Below, one piece after another: positions 41,336 to 49,979 of a stretch of DNA of 64,000 nucleotides. The stretch comes from Streptomyces sp. NRRL B-1140 (GTDB lineage Bacteria; Actinomycetota; Actinomycetes; Streptomycetales; Streptomycetaceae). The position numbers and the translations under genes are program-made. The notes below the pieces were generated by a model. That model did no database searches, was not told the origin of the DNA, and saw only the letters and a list, made by a program, of their open reading frames with translations. Position 1 is the stretch's first letter. Each line of letters opens with the position of its first letter. The DNA lies in the NCBI RefSeq assembly GCF_001280065.1, contig NZ_LGEA01000001.1, positions 124,001 through 188,000 of the forward strand, given 5' to 3'.

Positions 41336-41653
41336 TTACACCAGCCGCCGCACCCGGAGCACCTGCTCGTCGCAGCGCACGATCTCCAGTTCCCGGTCCG
41401 GGCGGGCGCCTTCGAAGGTGAGCGCGAGGTGGGAGTCCGACACGAGCCGCCAGCGGCCGGGCACGGCACCGGGGGCGTCGCCGCGGCCCAGCGGGTGGTC
41501 GACGAGGGTGCCGTCGGGGGCGAACTCCATACCGCGGCGACCGCGCGCGGGCGGGAAGGGGAAGTCTTCCGGCCGGTAGACCCGTACGTCCTCGTGGTCC
41601 TCCTCGTAGGAGTGGAGCCACGAGCGGAACAGGCCCGGCGGGGGCTCTCGCAT
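41336..41653 (-). CDS. Small hypothetical protein (lipocalin-like ending)
   Basis: 105 residues from the ATG at 41653 (GAGG 8 nt upstream); GTG starts at 41662 and 41671 are alternatives. LFRSWLHSYEEDHEDVRVYR near the N-terminus and GRWRLVSDSHLALTFEGARP near residue 70 give a beta-rich small domain reminiscent of lipocalin-like DUFs in streptomycetes. Function unknown. It lies 124 bp upstream of the EACC1 gene in the same direction, so it might share control, but the gap contains its own promoter-like elements and a palindrome. Confidence 0.65.
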   Translation of the reverse strand: MREPPPGLFRSWLHSYEEDHEDVRVYRPEDFPFPPARGRRGMEFAPDGTLVDHPLGRGDAPGAVPGRWRLVSDSHLALTFEGARPDRELEIVRCDEQVLRVRRLV

Positions 41654-41686
41654 GACCCGCACCTCACTCACCCGACGTCATTCACA

Positions 41687-41716
41687 TTGTCGCTTTTATG
41701 CCAAAGTGACTAGAAT
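41687..41716 (+). promoter_or_regulatory. Promoter of the metalloprotease gene
   Basis: TTGTCG, 18 nt, TAGAAT, in a locally AT-rich 45 bp that contrasts with the rest of the window. Transcription would start near 41723, before the ATG at 41858. Confidence 0.55.
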
Positions 41717-41857
41717 TATCAGTGTATGGGTTCGGAGGGAACGGGCAACCGACCGCTCCGCCCGACGTCGCCCGGCTCTCGCGACGCGTTCCGGACGCGC
41801 ACTTCCGCAGCCGCGTGCGCGGCGCAGCACATCCCCGCTCTCCTCGAAGGGCACGCC

Positions 41858-42808
41858 ATGTCCGATGCGCAGGCATTCCTCCGCGCCACCTCGCCCGACT
41901 ACAGCCGCTGGTGCGGCGCCATGGAGGTGCACCGCAGACTCCTCACCCTCAACCCGGAGTACGCCGAGAACCGGGCCCTGATCGAGAACACCGCGTTCGC
42001 CTACGAGTCGATGGATCAGGTCACCGCCCGGCAGGGCCTGATCGACATCCCCGTGGTCGTGCATGTCGTGCACAGTCACCCCGAGCAGAACGTGAGCGAC
42101 GAACAGATCCACAGTCAGATCGATGTGCTGAACCGCGATTTCCGTGCGGGCAATCCTGATGTGAGCAAGGTGCCCGCGGTCTGGCAGGACCTGGTGGCCG
42201 ACGCGCGCCTGCAGTTCCACCTCGCCCGCACCGACCCCCTGGGCCGCCCCACGGACGGCATCACGCGCACCGAGAGCGCCGTCGACGACTGGGACACCGA
42301 CGACCTGGTCAAGTTCAGCCTGAGCGGGGGCCAGGACGCCTGGCCCGCGGACATCTACCTGAACCTCTGGGTCTGCCAGTTGCGTCGCGGGCTGCTGGGC
42401 TACGCCCAGTTCCCGGGCGGTGCCGCCTCCACGGACGGCGTGGTCATCACCCACACCGCCCTCGGCACCACGGGCACCGCGACGGCCCCCTTCGACGGCG
42501 GTCGCACGGCCGTGCACGAGATCGGGCACTGGCTGAACCTGCGGCACATCTGGGGCGACGACGACGAGGGCTGCAGCGGCAGCGACTTCGTGGCGGACAC
42601 CCCCAACCAGGGCGGGGCGAACGCCGGTTCCCCCGCCTTCCCCCATGTGACGTGCGGCAACGGACCGGATGGCGACATGTTCATGAACTACATGGACTAC
42701 ACCGACGACGCCGCGATGTTCATGTTCACCAAGGGCCAGGCGGCACGCATGGACGCCACGCTCGACAACGCCCGGCTGACGCTCACCCGGCAGGCCGTCG
42801 CGGTGTGA
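41858..42808 (+). CDS. M43-family (pappalysin-like) zinc metalloprotease
   Basis: 316 residues from the ATG at 41858 with GAAGGGC upstream; an in-frame ATG at 41726, near the predicted transcript start, would add 44 residues. The extended zinc motif is [18 protein letters not shown] (HExxHxxGxxH) and the Met-turn is [10 protein letters not shown], both typical of metzincins of the pappalysin/ulilysin group. [20 protein letters not shown] marks the start of the catalytic domain and Cys pairs (EGCSGSDF...HVTCGNG) would bridge it. Neither start gives a signal peptide, which is odd for this usually secreted family. It is divergent from the hypothetical gene at 41336. Confidence 0.85.
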   Translation: MSDAQAFLRATSPDYSRWCGAMEVHRRLLTLNPEYAENRALIENTAFAYESMDQVTARQGLIDIPVVVHVVHSHPEQNVSDEQIHSQIDVLNRDFRAGNPDVSKVPAVWQDLVADARLQFHLARTDPLGRPTDGITRTESAVDDWDTDDLVKFSLSGGQDAWPADIYLNLWVCQLRRGLLGYAQFPGGAASTDGVVITHTALGTTGTATAPFDGGRTAVHEIGHWLNLRHIWGDDDEGCSGSDFVADTPNQGGANAGSPAFPHVTCGNGPDGDMFMNYMDYTDDAAMFMFTKGQAARMDATLDNARLTLTRQAVAV

Positions 42809-42875
42809 CGACGGCCCTACGCCGAAAGCCGGCTTCAGGGCCTGTGGAACTGCCGGGCGGCAGCCCTCCCGCGTC

Positions 42876-44270
42876 TCATCGACGTGCAGGGGCCTCGGGC
42901 TCGCGCCCTGGTGGCCGTTCCGGCATGTCCGTCCTTCGGTTCCCTGGCAGCAGCGCCGCGGGGAGCAGGCCGAGGGCCGTGATCGCGGCAAGGACGAGCA
43001 GAGTGGGACCGGCGGAGGCGGCGGCGCCCACGCTGGTGGCGACGGCGATGCCGAGGGTCGGGCCGATGTTCGTCGCCGTCTGCTTGAGGCCGCCGACGGC
43101 TCCGGCGTACTCGGGCGGCGCATCGCCGACGACCGTTCCGGTGGCGGTGACCATGACGGCGGCGAACCCGGCGCCGATCAGAGCGGTGCAGAGGGCCCCC
43201 GCCGGCCCTGTCGCGCCGCTCGCGGACAACCGTGCGAACCCCGCGACACCGATCACGACCAGGAGCGTTCCGGTGACGGCTGTCGGTCGCGGTCCCCAGC
43301 GGCCCAGGGCGACGCTCGCCAGTGGCGACCCGAGCACCATCAGCACCGTGAGCGGCAGAACGCGGAGCCCGGTGGCGAGGGGATCCAGGCCCAGGACGTC
43401 CTGGAGGAGGAAGGCGGCGGTGAAAAGGCTGCCGAACAGGCCCGCGGTGGCGAGCAGAAGCAGCGCCATGGACGCCGTCACGGGAACCGACCGTGTCACG
43501 GCCGACGGCACGATCGGATGGGCGGCCCGGCGCTGGCTCACGGCGAACGCGGCCGCCAGGGCCGCCACGGCGGCCAGTCCGAGCAGCGTGGGCCCACTGG
43601 TCCAGCCGTGCGCCGGGACCCCCGCCAGGGCGTGGACGAGGAGTGCGAGGGCGCCCGCCAGCAGCACCGCGCCGGTGAGGTCGAGCGGTTGCCGGGCCTG
43701 GCGCTCGGGGGTGGGAAGGCGGACCGCGGACGCGAGCAGCACCGCGGCGAGCACGACCGGGACGTTGAGCCAGAACACGGCCCGCCATCCGAAGTGCGCC
43801 ACGAGGACTCCCCCGAGCACCGGGCCGCTTCCGGCGGCCACCGCGATCGCGCCGGTCCGCACGGCGACGGCCCGGCGGAGCTCCCGTTCCGGGTAGGCGA
43901 GCCGCAGCACCGCCAGTGTCGCCGGCTGGAGCAGGGCGCCGAACAGACCCTGGACCACGCGCAGGGCGATCACCCAGCCGACCGAGGGCGCGAGGGCGAT
44001 CCCGGCGGAGGCGGCTCCGAAGCCGAGCAGACCGATGCACAGCAGCCGCAGGTGCCCGTACCGGTCTCCCAGCCGGCCCGCGAGGACGAGCAGGGAGGCC
44101 ACCGCGACGAGGTAGCCGGTACTGGTCCACTGGACCTGGACGGGATCGGCGGCGAGCGCGTGCTGCAGGCCGGGCTGGGCCAGAAGCAGGACGGTGCCGT
44201 CCAGCGTGACGATCATCGCCCCGGCCGCGCTGACGAGCAGCGGGACGGAGCGCCGCAGCCGCGCGGTCAT
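42876..44270 (-). CDS. MFS drug transporter (DHA2/EmrB type)
   Basis: 464 residues with about 14 helices. TLDGTVLLLAQPGLQHALAA (motif D1 region), GRLGDRYGHLRLLCIG (motif A) and GSGPVLGGVLVAHFGWRAVF (motif C, the antiporter signature) define a drug:H+ antiporter of the DHA2 family. Its start overlaps the TetR stop by 4 nt (ATGA), a common layout for self-regulated efflux. The substrate is unknown. Confidence 0.9.
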   Translation of the reverse strand: MTARLRRSVPLLVSAAGAMIVTLDGTVLLLAQPGLQHALAADPVQVQWTSTGYLVAVASLLVLAGRLGDRYGHLRLLCIGLLGFGAASAGIALAPSVGWVIALRVVQGLFGALLQPATLAVLRLAYPERELRRAVAVRTGAIAVAAGSGPVLGGVLVAHFGWRAVFWLNVPVVLAAVLLASAVRLPTPERQARQPLDLTGAVLLAGALALLVHALAGVPAHGWTSGPTLLGLAAVAALAAAFAVSQRRAAHPIVPSAVTRSVPVTASMALLLLATAGLFGSLFTAAFLLQDVLGLDPLATGLRVLPLTVLMVLGSPLASVALGRWGPRPTAVTGTLLVVIGVAGFARLSASGATGPAGALCTALIGAGFAAVMVTATGTVVGDAPPEYAGAVGGLKQTATNIGPTLGIAVATSVGAAASAGPTLLVLAAITALGLLPAALLPGNRRTDMPERPPGREPEAPARR

Positions 44271-44890
44271 GAGGCGGCCGGGCCGAGATGAGCGTCCAGC
44301 GCCGCCTCGACGATCCGGTCGGGACCGTCGTCGGGTTCCTCGCCCGCGCCGCCGCCGAGGGCCAGTTGCAGACTGCCCCACGACCACAGTTCGGCGATGC
44401 CGTGCAGATTCGACCACAGGGCGGCCGCGGTGACGGCCGCCGAGGACTGCGTGGGCTCTTCCCGGCACCGGGCGACGAGCGCGACGACCTGCTCGAACAT
44501 CGGCCGCGTCGCCTCCCGCAGCCGGGGCCCGGCCGGAGCCCCGGCCTGCCCGTCGCTGTCGAGGAGGTCATGACGGAACATCAGCTCGAACATGCCACGC
44601 CGCTCGCGCGCGTAGGCGATGTACACCCGCGCCAGTGCCGCGAGCTGGGCACGCGGGTCGGTGGTTTCGCGCGTGGCCGCGACGGACCGGAAGCCCAGTT
44701 CCTCGAAGCCCCGGCGGGCGATGGCCGACAGCAGCGCCCGGTGCGTCGGGAAGTACCGCCGGGGCGCACCGTGCGACACACCCGCCCGGCGGGCGATCTC
44801 CCGCAGTCCCACCGAGCCGCTGCCCTCCGTCAGCACCAGCTCCACCCCGGCATCGACCAGCCGCTCCCGCAGCGTCCCCTCGGCATCCAT
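44267..44890 (-). CDS. TetR-family regulator of the efflux pump
   Basis: 207 residues. The helix-turn-helix is at about 25-60 (VGLREIARRAGVSHGAPRRY, then FPTHRALLSAIARRGFEEL). The C-terminal ligand domain is of the WHG type. It precedes and overlaps the MFS gene, and a perfect 10-bp inverted repeat lies just before its start, so it should repress its own operon until the drug binds. Confidence 0.92.
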   Translation of the reverse strand: MDAEGTLRERLVDAGVELVLTEGSGSVGLREIARRAGVSHGAPRRYFPTHRALLSAIARRGFEELGFRSVAATRETTDPRAQLAALARVYIAYARERRGMFELMFRHDLLDSDGQAGAPAGPRLREATRPMFEQVVALVARCREEPTQSSAAVTAAALWSNLHGIAELWSWGSLQLALGGGAGEEPDDGPDRIVEAALDAHLGPAAS

Positions 44891-44894
44891 GGGA

Positions 44895-44923
44895 CAGTGT
44901 CTACCAGGAGACCGTAGACACTG
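44895..44923. promoter_or_regulatory. TetR operator: perfect 10-bp inverted repeat
   Basis: CAGTGTCTAC (44895-44904) and GTAGACACTG (44914-44923) with a 9-nt spacer, starting 5 bp before the TetR ATG. TACGGT within the spacer on the reverse strand is a likely -10, so bound repressor would cover the promoter. Confidence 0.75.
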
Positions 44924-44961
44924 CCTACGCCTTGTCGGCGGCGGTGAACCGGGGTGGGGGA

Positions 44962-46242
44962 TCAGCGCTGGTAGCGCGCCAGCACCAGGTTGCCGTCCTC
45001 CTCCAGCCGAACGCGCAGCTCACGCAGGCCGATCGCCCCGCTGTAGTACTCCTGGAAGGCGGGCGTGGCGACCTTGTCCTTCCACTCCGGGTAGCCGCGG
45101 ACGGACTGGGCCGGTGCCGGTCTCAGGTGCTCGGCGAGGGCGGTGCCGGTGTCCCAGCCGTCCTTCGTCCGGTGCAGGGCGGGGTCCTTCAGGGCCTGCC
45201 CGCCGGTGGGCAGCATCCAGTCACCGAGGGCGAGACGGACCATGTTCGCCGGTCTGAGGAAGAAGTCGAGGAACTGCGCGGCCTCCTCCTTGTGCGGGCA
45301 GTCCTCGGCGATGGAGAGGGTTTGCGGGCTGACGCCCTGGGTGAGGCCACGGGCCCCCGCCGGAGCGGGCAGCACCTGCCAGGCGAAGCCCTTGGGGGCC
45401 TGCTGGGCGATCTGCTGGCGGTAGGAGAAGCCGAGCGGGACCATCGCGTACCGGCCCGCGAAGAAGCCGGGCAGCGTGTCGGAGCCACCGCTGCCCAGGG
45501 TCGTGCGAGAAGCACTGCGGTCGGTGTTCGCCTGGGCGTGAACCGTGCGCGGCACCACCTGGTCGGCCGCCTTGAACCGCACCGTCACCTTCCCGTCGGG
45601 TCCGCGGTGGAACAGCCGCCCGCCCGCCGACAGGGAGAGGTTGAGCGTGGCGGAGACGGGCTCCTTCAGCGGCCAGGCGACACCGTACTTCCCCCGCCCG
45701 CTGAGGCGTTCGCTGATGCGGCGGAACTCGGCCCAGCTCCACGGCTTCTGTGCCGTCGGGATCCGCACGCCGGACTTCCTGAGCCAGGTGGCGTTGGCGA
45801 TCAGCACGCGCGGTTCCTGAAGGAACGGCACGCCGTAGACGCCGTCCCCGAAGGTCGTGGTCTCCCAGCTGCGTTGCGGGATGTCCGATGTCAGCCTCTC
45901 GGGCAGCAGGCCAGTGAGGTCCGCGAGGTAGCCGCCGTAGGCGAAGTCCGCGAGGTCGTCGGAGGCGTCGTGGATGATGTCGGGCGCCTCGCCGCCCTCG
46001 AAGGCGGTGAGGAGCTGGTCGTGGACGCTGTCCCAGGACCCCTGGACATACTCGACCCGGACGTCCGGGTGAGTGGCGTTCCACTCCTTCACCAGTTGCC
46101 TGTTGGCCGCGACGGACTCCTCCTGCCAGGCCAGGGACTGAAAGCGCAGGGTGATCCGGCCGTCGTCGCGGGTGCCGCCGGAGGAGCAGCCGGCGAGGAG
46201 CAGCAGCAGGGCCAGGACCAGGGCCGGCAGGCGTGTGCGCAT
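44962..46242 (-). CDS. CUT1 sugar ABC transporter substrate-binding lipoprotein
   Basis: 426 residues from the ATG at 46242, overlapping the permease stop by one base. A lipoprotein signal peptide ends in LLLLLAGCSSGG. ITLRFQSLAWQEESVAANRQ, then EGGEAPDIIHDASDDLADF and YGVPFLQEPRVLIANATWLR are typical of extracellular solute-binding protein family 1. It binds an oligosaccharide or sugar outside the membrane and hands it to the two permeases. No LacI or ROK regulator adjoins to hint at the sugar. Confidence 0.9.
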   Translation of the reverse strand: MRTRLPALVLALLLLLAGCSSGGTRDDGRITLRFQSLAWQEESVAANRQLVKEWNATHPDVRVEYVQGSWDSVHDQLLTAFEGGEAPDIIHDASDDLADFAYGGYLADLTGLLPERLTSDIPQRSWETTTFGDGVYGVPFLQEPRVLIANATWLRKSGVRIPTAQKPWSWAEFRRISERLSGRGKYGVAWPLKEPVSATLNLSLSAGGRLFHRGPDGKVTVRFKAADQVVPRTVHAQANTDRSASRTTLGSGGSDTLPGFFAGRYAMVPLGFSYRQQIAQQAPKGFAWQVLPAPAGARGLTQGVSPQTLSIAEDCPHKEEAAQFLDFFLRPANMVRLALGDWMLPTGGQALKDPALHRTKDGWDTGTALAEHLRPAPAQSVRGYPEWKDKVATPAFQEYYSGAIGLRELRVRLEEDGNLVLARYQR

Positions 46243-47075
46243 CAGCTCTTCACCGCCCCGGAGAGCATGCCGCCCGTGATCCGCCACTGGATGAGGGCGA
46301 AGACGACCAGGGAGGGCAGGGTCGCGAGGAACGCGGCGGCCGCGAGCGGCCCGAGGTCGGCGACACCCTCGGCGCCGATGAAGTGGGTGAGGACCACGGG
46401 CAGGGTCTGTTTCTCCGGGCTCTTGAGGAGCACGAGTGCGAAGAAGAACTCGTTCCACGCGGTGATGAACGCGAACAGTGCGGTCGCCACGATGCCCGGC
46501 GCGAGCAGCGGGGCGGTCACCGACACCAGCGTCCGGACCCGGCCCGCCCCGTCGACGGCCGCGGCCTCCTCCAGTTCGGGCGGCACCGCCCGTACGTATC
46601 CGGCGAGCATCCACAGCGCGAAGGGCAGCGCCCACACCACGTACACCAGCACCAGCCCCGGCACCGAGTCGATCAGACGGAGGTTCTTCAGCACCAGGAA
46701 CAGCGGGATGATCAGCAGGACGAACGGGAACGCCTGGCTGACCACCACCCAGCCCGTCACCGCCTTCGCGAGCCGGGAGCGGCGCCGGGCGACGGCGTAG
46801 GCCATCGGCGTCGCGATCAGCACGGCGATGACCGCCGCCGAGAGCGCGGCGAGCAGCGAGTTGAGGGCGGCCCGCAGCAGCGGCTGTTCGTCGAAGGCCT
46901 GCCGGAAGTTGTCCAGAGTGGGGTCCTCGGGGATCCACGTGGGGTGCAGACTGCCCAGCTCACGCGGTGGCTTGAACGCGGTGGAGACCAGCCAGAGGAA
47001 CGGGAAGGCGAGGAAGACGAGGTAGGCGAGCAGCGCGGCGTACTGGCCGACGCGGGCCGGGCGGCCGGTCTTCAC
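46242..47075 (-). CDS. Carbohydrate ABC transporter permease (MalG-like)
   Basis: 277 residues, six transmembrane helices. The EAA loop is EEAAAVDGAGRVRTLVSVTA, which contacts the ATPase. PFLWLVSTAFKPPRELGSLH near the N-terminus is typical of MalG-type permeases. Start overlaps the partner permease stop by 4 nt. Confidence 0.92.
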   Translation of the reverse strand: MKTGRPARVGQYAALLAYLVFLAFPFLWLVSTAFKPPRELGSLHPTWIPEDPTLDNFRQAFDEQPLLRAALNSLLAALSAAVIAVLIATPMAYAVARRRSRLAKAVTGWVVVSQAFPFVLLIIPLFLVLKNLRLIDSVPGLVLVYVVWALPFALWMLAGYVRAVPPELEEAAAVDGAGRVRTLVSVTAPLLAPGIVATALFAFITAWNEFFFALVLLKSPEKQTLPVVLTHFIGAEGVADLGPLAAAAFLATLPSLVVFALIQWRITGGMLSGAVKS

Positions 47076-48103
47076 GCGTCGTCACCTCCCCTGAGACGGC
47101 CGGCGAGGAAGACGGCCAGGGCGATCGAGACGGCGGCCACCATCACGCAGCCCATCGCCGCCGCGTAGCCGAACTGGCCGTAGCGGAAGGCCTCTTCGTA
47201 GGCGAAGAGCATGGGCAGCCGGGTCCTGCCGCCGGGTCCGCCGCTGGTCAGCACGTAGACCAGGGCGAAGGAGTTGAAGTTCCAGATCAGGTTGAGGGCG
47301 GTGATCGCCAGGGCGATGGGCTTGAGGGCGGGCCAGGTGACCGTGCGGAAGCGTCGCCAGGCGCCCGCGCCGTCGACCGCCGCCGCCTCGTGCAGTTCGC
47401 GCGGGGTGTTCTGCAGCCCGGCGAGCAGCGCGACCGTGGTCTGGGGCATTCCCGCCCAGACGCCGACGACGATCACGGCGGGCAGCGCGGTCGCCAGTCC
47501 GCTGAGCCAGTCCCGGCCGCCGCCCAGCCCGAGGTCGCGCAGGGTCTCGTTGAGGATGCCCGCGTCCGGGTTGTAGACGAGCCGCCACATGATGCCGACG
47601 ACGACCTCGGGCATGGCCCAGGGGATGATCGCCAGGGCGCGGGCGAACCAGCGCAGCCGCAGGTCCTGGTTGAGCAGCACGGCGAGGCCCAGCGCGAGCA
47701 GGAACTGCGGCACGGTCACGCCGGCCGCCCACACCAGCCCGACCCGGAACGACTCCCAGAACAGCGTGTCGTGCAGCAGGTCCCGGAAGTTGAGGGCGCC
47801 GATCCAGCGGGTGGGCTGAACGCGCCCCGACTGGGCGTCGGTGAAGGCCAGCAGGATGCCGTACAGCAGCGGACCGGCGCTGAGGACGAGGATCGGGATC
47901 AGGGCGGGCAGCACCAGGAACCAGGCGCCGTGGCCGAGGGCCTGCCCGCGCCGGTCCCCGCCGGTTCCGCGGCCGGTGCGCCGGCTCGACGACGAAAGCG
48001 GCGGGGGCTGCGGGGGCGAAGGGGATGCTGCCTCGGTCACCGGTGTCACGGAATCAGCCCCTTCGCACGGCTCGGCCGGCCTGGTCATGCTCGTGGAGGC
48101 CAT
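47072..48103 (-). CDS. Carbohydrate ABC transporter permease (MalF-like)
   Basis: 343 residues from the ATG at 48103 (GAGG 5 nt before); a TTG 12 nt earlier is unlikely. A Pro/Ser-rich cytoplasmic N-tail (about 1-55) precedes six helices, and the EAA loop is LHEAAAVDGAGAWRRFRTVT. First gene of the binding-protein-dependent transporter operon (order MalF, MalG, binding protein). The ATPase is missing; streptomycetes use the shared MsiK ATPase for such CUT1 systems. Divergent from the APH-fold kinase gene, 106 bp apart. Confidence 0.9.
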   Translation of the reverse strand: MASTSMTRPAEPCEGADSVTPVTEAASPSPPQPPPLSSSSRRTGRGTGGDRRGQALGHGAWFLVLPALIPILVLSAGPLLYGILLAFTDAQSGRVQPTRWIGALNFRDLLHDTLFWESFRVGLVWAAGVTVPQFLLALGLAVLLNQDLRLRWFARALAIIPWAMPEVVVGIMWRLVYNPDAGILNETLRDLGLGGGRDWLSGLATALPAVIVVGVWAGMPQTTVALLAGLQNTPRELHEAAAVDGAGAWRRFRTVTWPALKPIALAITALNLIWNFNSFALVYVLTSGGPGGRTRLPMLFAYEEAFRYGQFGYAAAMGCVMVAAVSIALAVFLAGRLRGGDDA

Positions 48104-48209
48104 ATGCCTCGTCAAGGCACCGCGTACGCCGTCCTACCTGTGCCGATGCGACACTGACCGGTGGATGGCCGGAACCCGGTGGTCGAGGCGTGGACGACGG
48201 AGGCGGACG

Positions 48210-49073
48210 ATGGACGAGGCACGGGCGCGGGACGTACTGGACGCGGCAGGGGTGCTGCCCGGTGCGGCCGGGTCGGCGCGGCTGCTCGCTCTGGGCGAGA
48301 ACGCCGTGTTCGCCGCCGGAGATCTGGTCGTCAAGGTCGGCCGTGACGCCGAACTCCTCGACCGGGCGCGCCGCGAACTGGATGTCGCGGGGTGGCTCGC
48401 CGAGGCGGGTGTGCCGGCCGTGCGGGCGGCCGAGCCGAAGGCGCTGCTGGTCGAAGGGCATCCGGTGACGGTGTGGCACCGCCTGCCGGACGCGGTGCGG
48501 TCTGCCGAGCCGCAGGACTTGGCCGAACTGCTGCGGGTCGTGCACGCGCTCCCCCTTCCTCCCTTCGACCTCCCGCCGCGCGATCTGCTGGGCGGTGTGG
48601 AGCGGTGGCTGCGGCTCGCCGGGGACGCGATCGATCCCGCGGACGCGGAGTACTTGCGTGAGCGGCGCGACGGGTTCGCCGACCGGGCCGCCGCGCTCAC
48701 ACCGCATCTGCCGCCGGGGCCGATCCACGGGGACGCGCTGCCGCGCAATGTGCACGTGGGACCCGACGGGCCGGTGCTGGTGGATCTGGAGACGGTGTCG
48801 GCGGATCTGCGGGAGCACGACCTCGTGGTGATGGCTCTGTCCCACGACCGGTACGGGCTGCCGGACGAGGCGTACGCGTCGTTCACGCAGGCCTACGGCT
48901 GGGACGTCCGCGGCTGGGAGGGCTGCGGTGTGCTGCGCGGGGCCCGGGAGACGGCCAGTTGTGCGTGGGTGGCCCAGCATGCGCCGGGCAACCCCAAGGC
49001 GCTGGCCGAGTTCGAGCGGCGGGTGAGGTCCCTCAGGGACGGGGACGAGACGGTGCGGTGGTATCCGTTCTGA
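48210..49073 (+). CDS. APH-fold phosphotransferase
   Basis: 287 residues; GGAGGCGGACG leads to the ATG. A short N-lobe (ENAVFAAGDLVVKVGRD) is followed by IHGDALPRNVHVG, which gives the HGDxxxxN catalytic loop, and PVLVDLETVSADLREHDLV with the metal-binding Asp. The family phosphorylates small alcohols or aminoglycosides; the substrate here is unknown. It is unrelated in detail to the kinase at 5342. Divergent from the sugar transporter operon. Confidence 0.85.
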   Translation: MDEARARDVLDAAGVLPGAAGSARLLALGENAVFAAGDLVVKVGRDAELLDRARRELDVAGWLAEAGVPAVRAAEPKALLVEGHPVTVWHRLPDAVRSAEPQDLAELLRVVHALPLPPFDLPPRDLLGGVERWLRLAGDAIDPADAEYLRERRDGFADRAAALTPHLPPGPIHGDALPRNVHVGPDGPVLVDLETVSADLREHDLVVMALSHDRYGLPDEAYASFTQAYGWDVRGWEGCGVLRGARETASCAWVAQHAPGNPKALAEFERRVRSLRDGDETVRWYPF

Positions 49074-49125
49074 CCGTCCGGCTCCCGGCCCCCGGCGCCT
49101 GCCTCCCTGCCGCCTGCCCGGCGCC

Positions 49126-49848
49126 TCAGACCGGCTCGTCCGCCAACTCGCGCAGCGGCCACGCCCCGTCGACGGAGGCGGTGGGGTCGCCCTTGCCGCG
49201 CAGGAAGCTCTGGAAGTCCGCCGCCCACTCGGCGTACCACTCGATCTGGCGGTGGTGCAGGGCCGCCGGGCCGAGGCCGGCGATCTTGGGGTGGCGGTCG
49301 GCTATCGCCCCGGCGAGGCGGGCCGCCGCCAGGGCGTCGGCCATGGCGTCGTGGGCGGCGTCGAGGACGACCCCGTACTCGGCGCAGACCGCTTCGAGAT
49401 TGCGTTTGCCGCGGCGATAACGGTCGACCCGGCGGTCGATGGTGTACGGGTCGATGACCGGGGCCGGGTCCACGCCGCCCAGGCGGTCCCGCAGGGACGG
49501 CAGCCCGTGGCGCCGCAACTCCGCGGAAAGCAGGGTGAGGTCGAAGGCCGCGTTGTAGGCGACGACCGGTACGCCTGCCTTCCAGTAGGAGGTGAGGACG
49601 TCGGCGAGGGCGTCCGCCACCTGGTCGGCGGGTCTGCCCTCGGCCGACGCCCGCTCGCTGCTGATGCCGTGCACGGCCACCGCGTCCTCGGGGATCGGCA
49701 CCCCCGGGTCGGCCAGCCACTCGCGGCGCCCGATCGGCTCGGCTCCCCTGACCTCGATCACGGCCCCTGTGACGATGCGCGCCTCGCGCGGATCCGTACC
49801 CGTCGTCTCCAGGTCGAAGCCGACCAGCAGCTCCCGGTGCCAGCCCAT
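49126..49848 (-). CDS. DnaQ-like 3'-5' exonuclease
   Basis: 240 residues. ExoI FDLETTGTDP gives the DxE pair near residue 11, ExoII VAYNAAFDLTLL the second Asp, and ExoIII HDAMADALA the His and Asp of a DEDDh exonuclease. The family includes the epsilon proofreading subunit and stand-alone nucleases; length and lack of other domains suggest a free nuclease or proofreader. A C-terminal extension (about 180-240, rich in Trp and His) is shared by streptomycete members. Confidence 0.9.
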   Translation of the reverse strand: MGWHRELLVGFDLETTGTDPREARIVTGAVIEVRGAEPIGRREWLADPGVPIPEDAVAVHGISSERASAEGRPADQVADALADVLTSYWKAGVPVVAYNAAFDLTLLSAELRRHGLPSLRDRLGGVDPAPVIDPYTIDRRVDRYRRGKRNLEAVCAEYGVVLDAAHDAMADALAAARLAGAIADRHPKIAGLGPAALHHRQIEWYAEWAADFQSFLRGKGDPTASVDGAWPLRELADEPV

Positions 49849-49979
49849 GGGCGGTCCCCCTTCGTGTGGTGCGTTCCCCCAGTGGTCCCCACCTTCGCAT
49901 GCACCACTGACAATCAGAGGATCGCGTTCCGCTCATGCCCGGCGGCGGACCGGAGAACCACCCCGCACCGAAGCGCAGT

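Noticed and set aside
41726..41857. 44-residue N-terminal extension of the M43 protease
   Set aside because: No ribosome site and no signal peptide; the ATG at 41858 has GAAGGGC. Left as a stated alternative.
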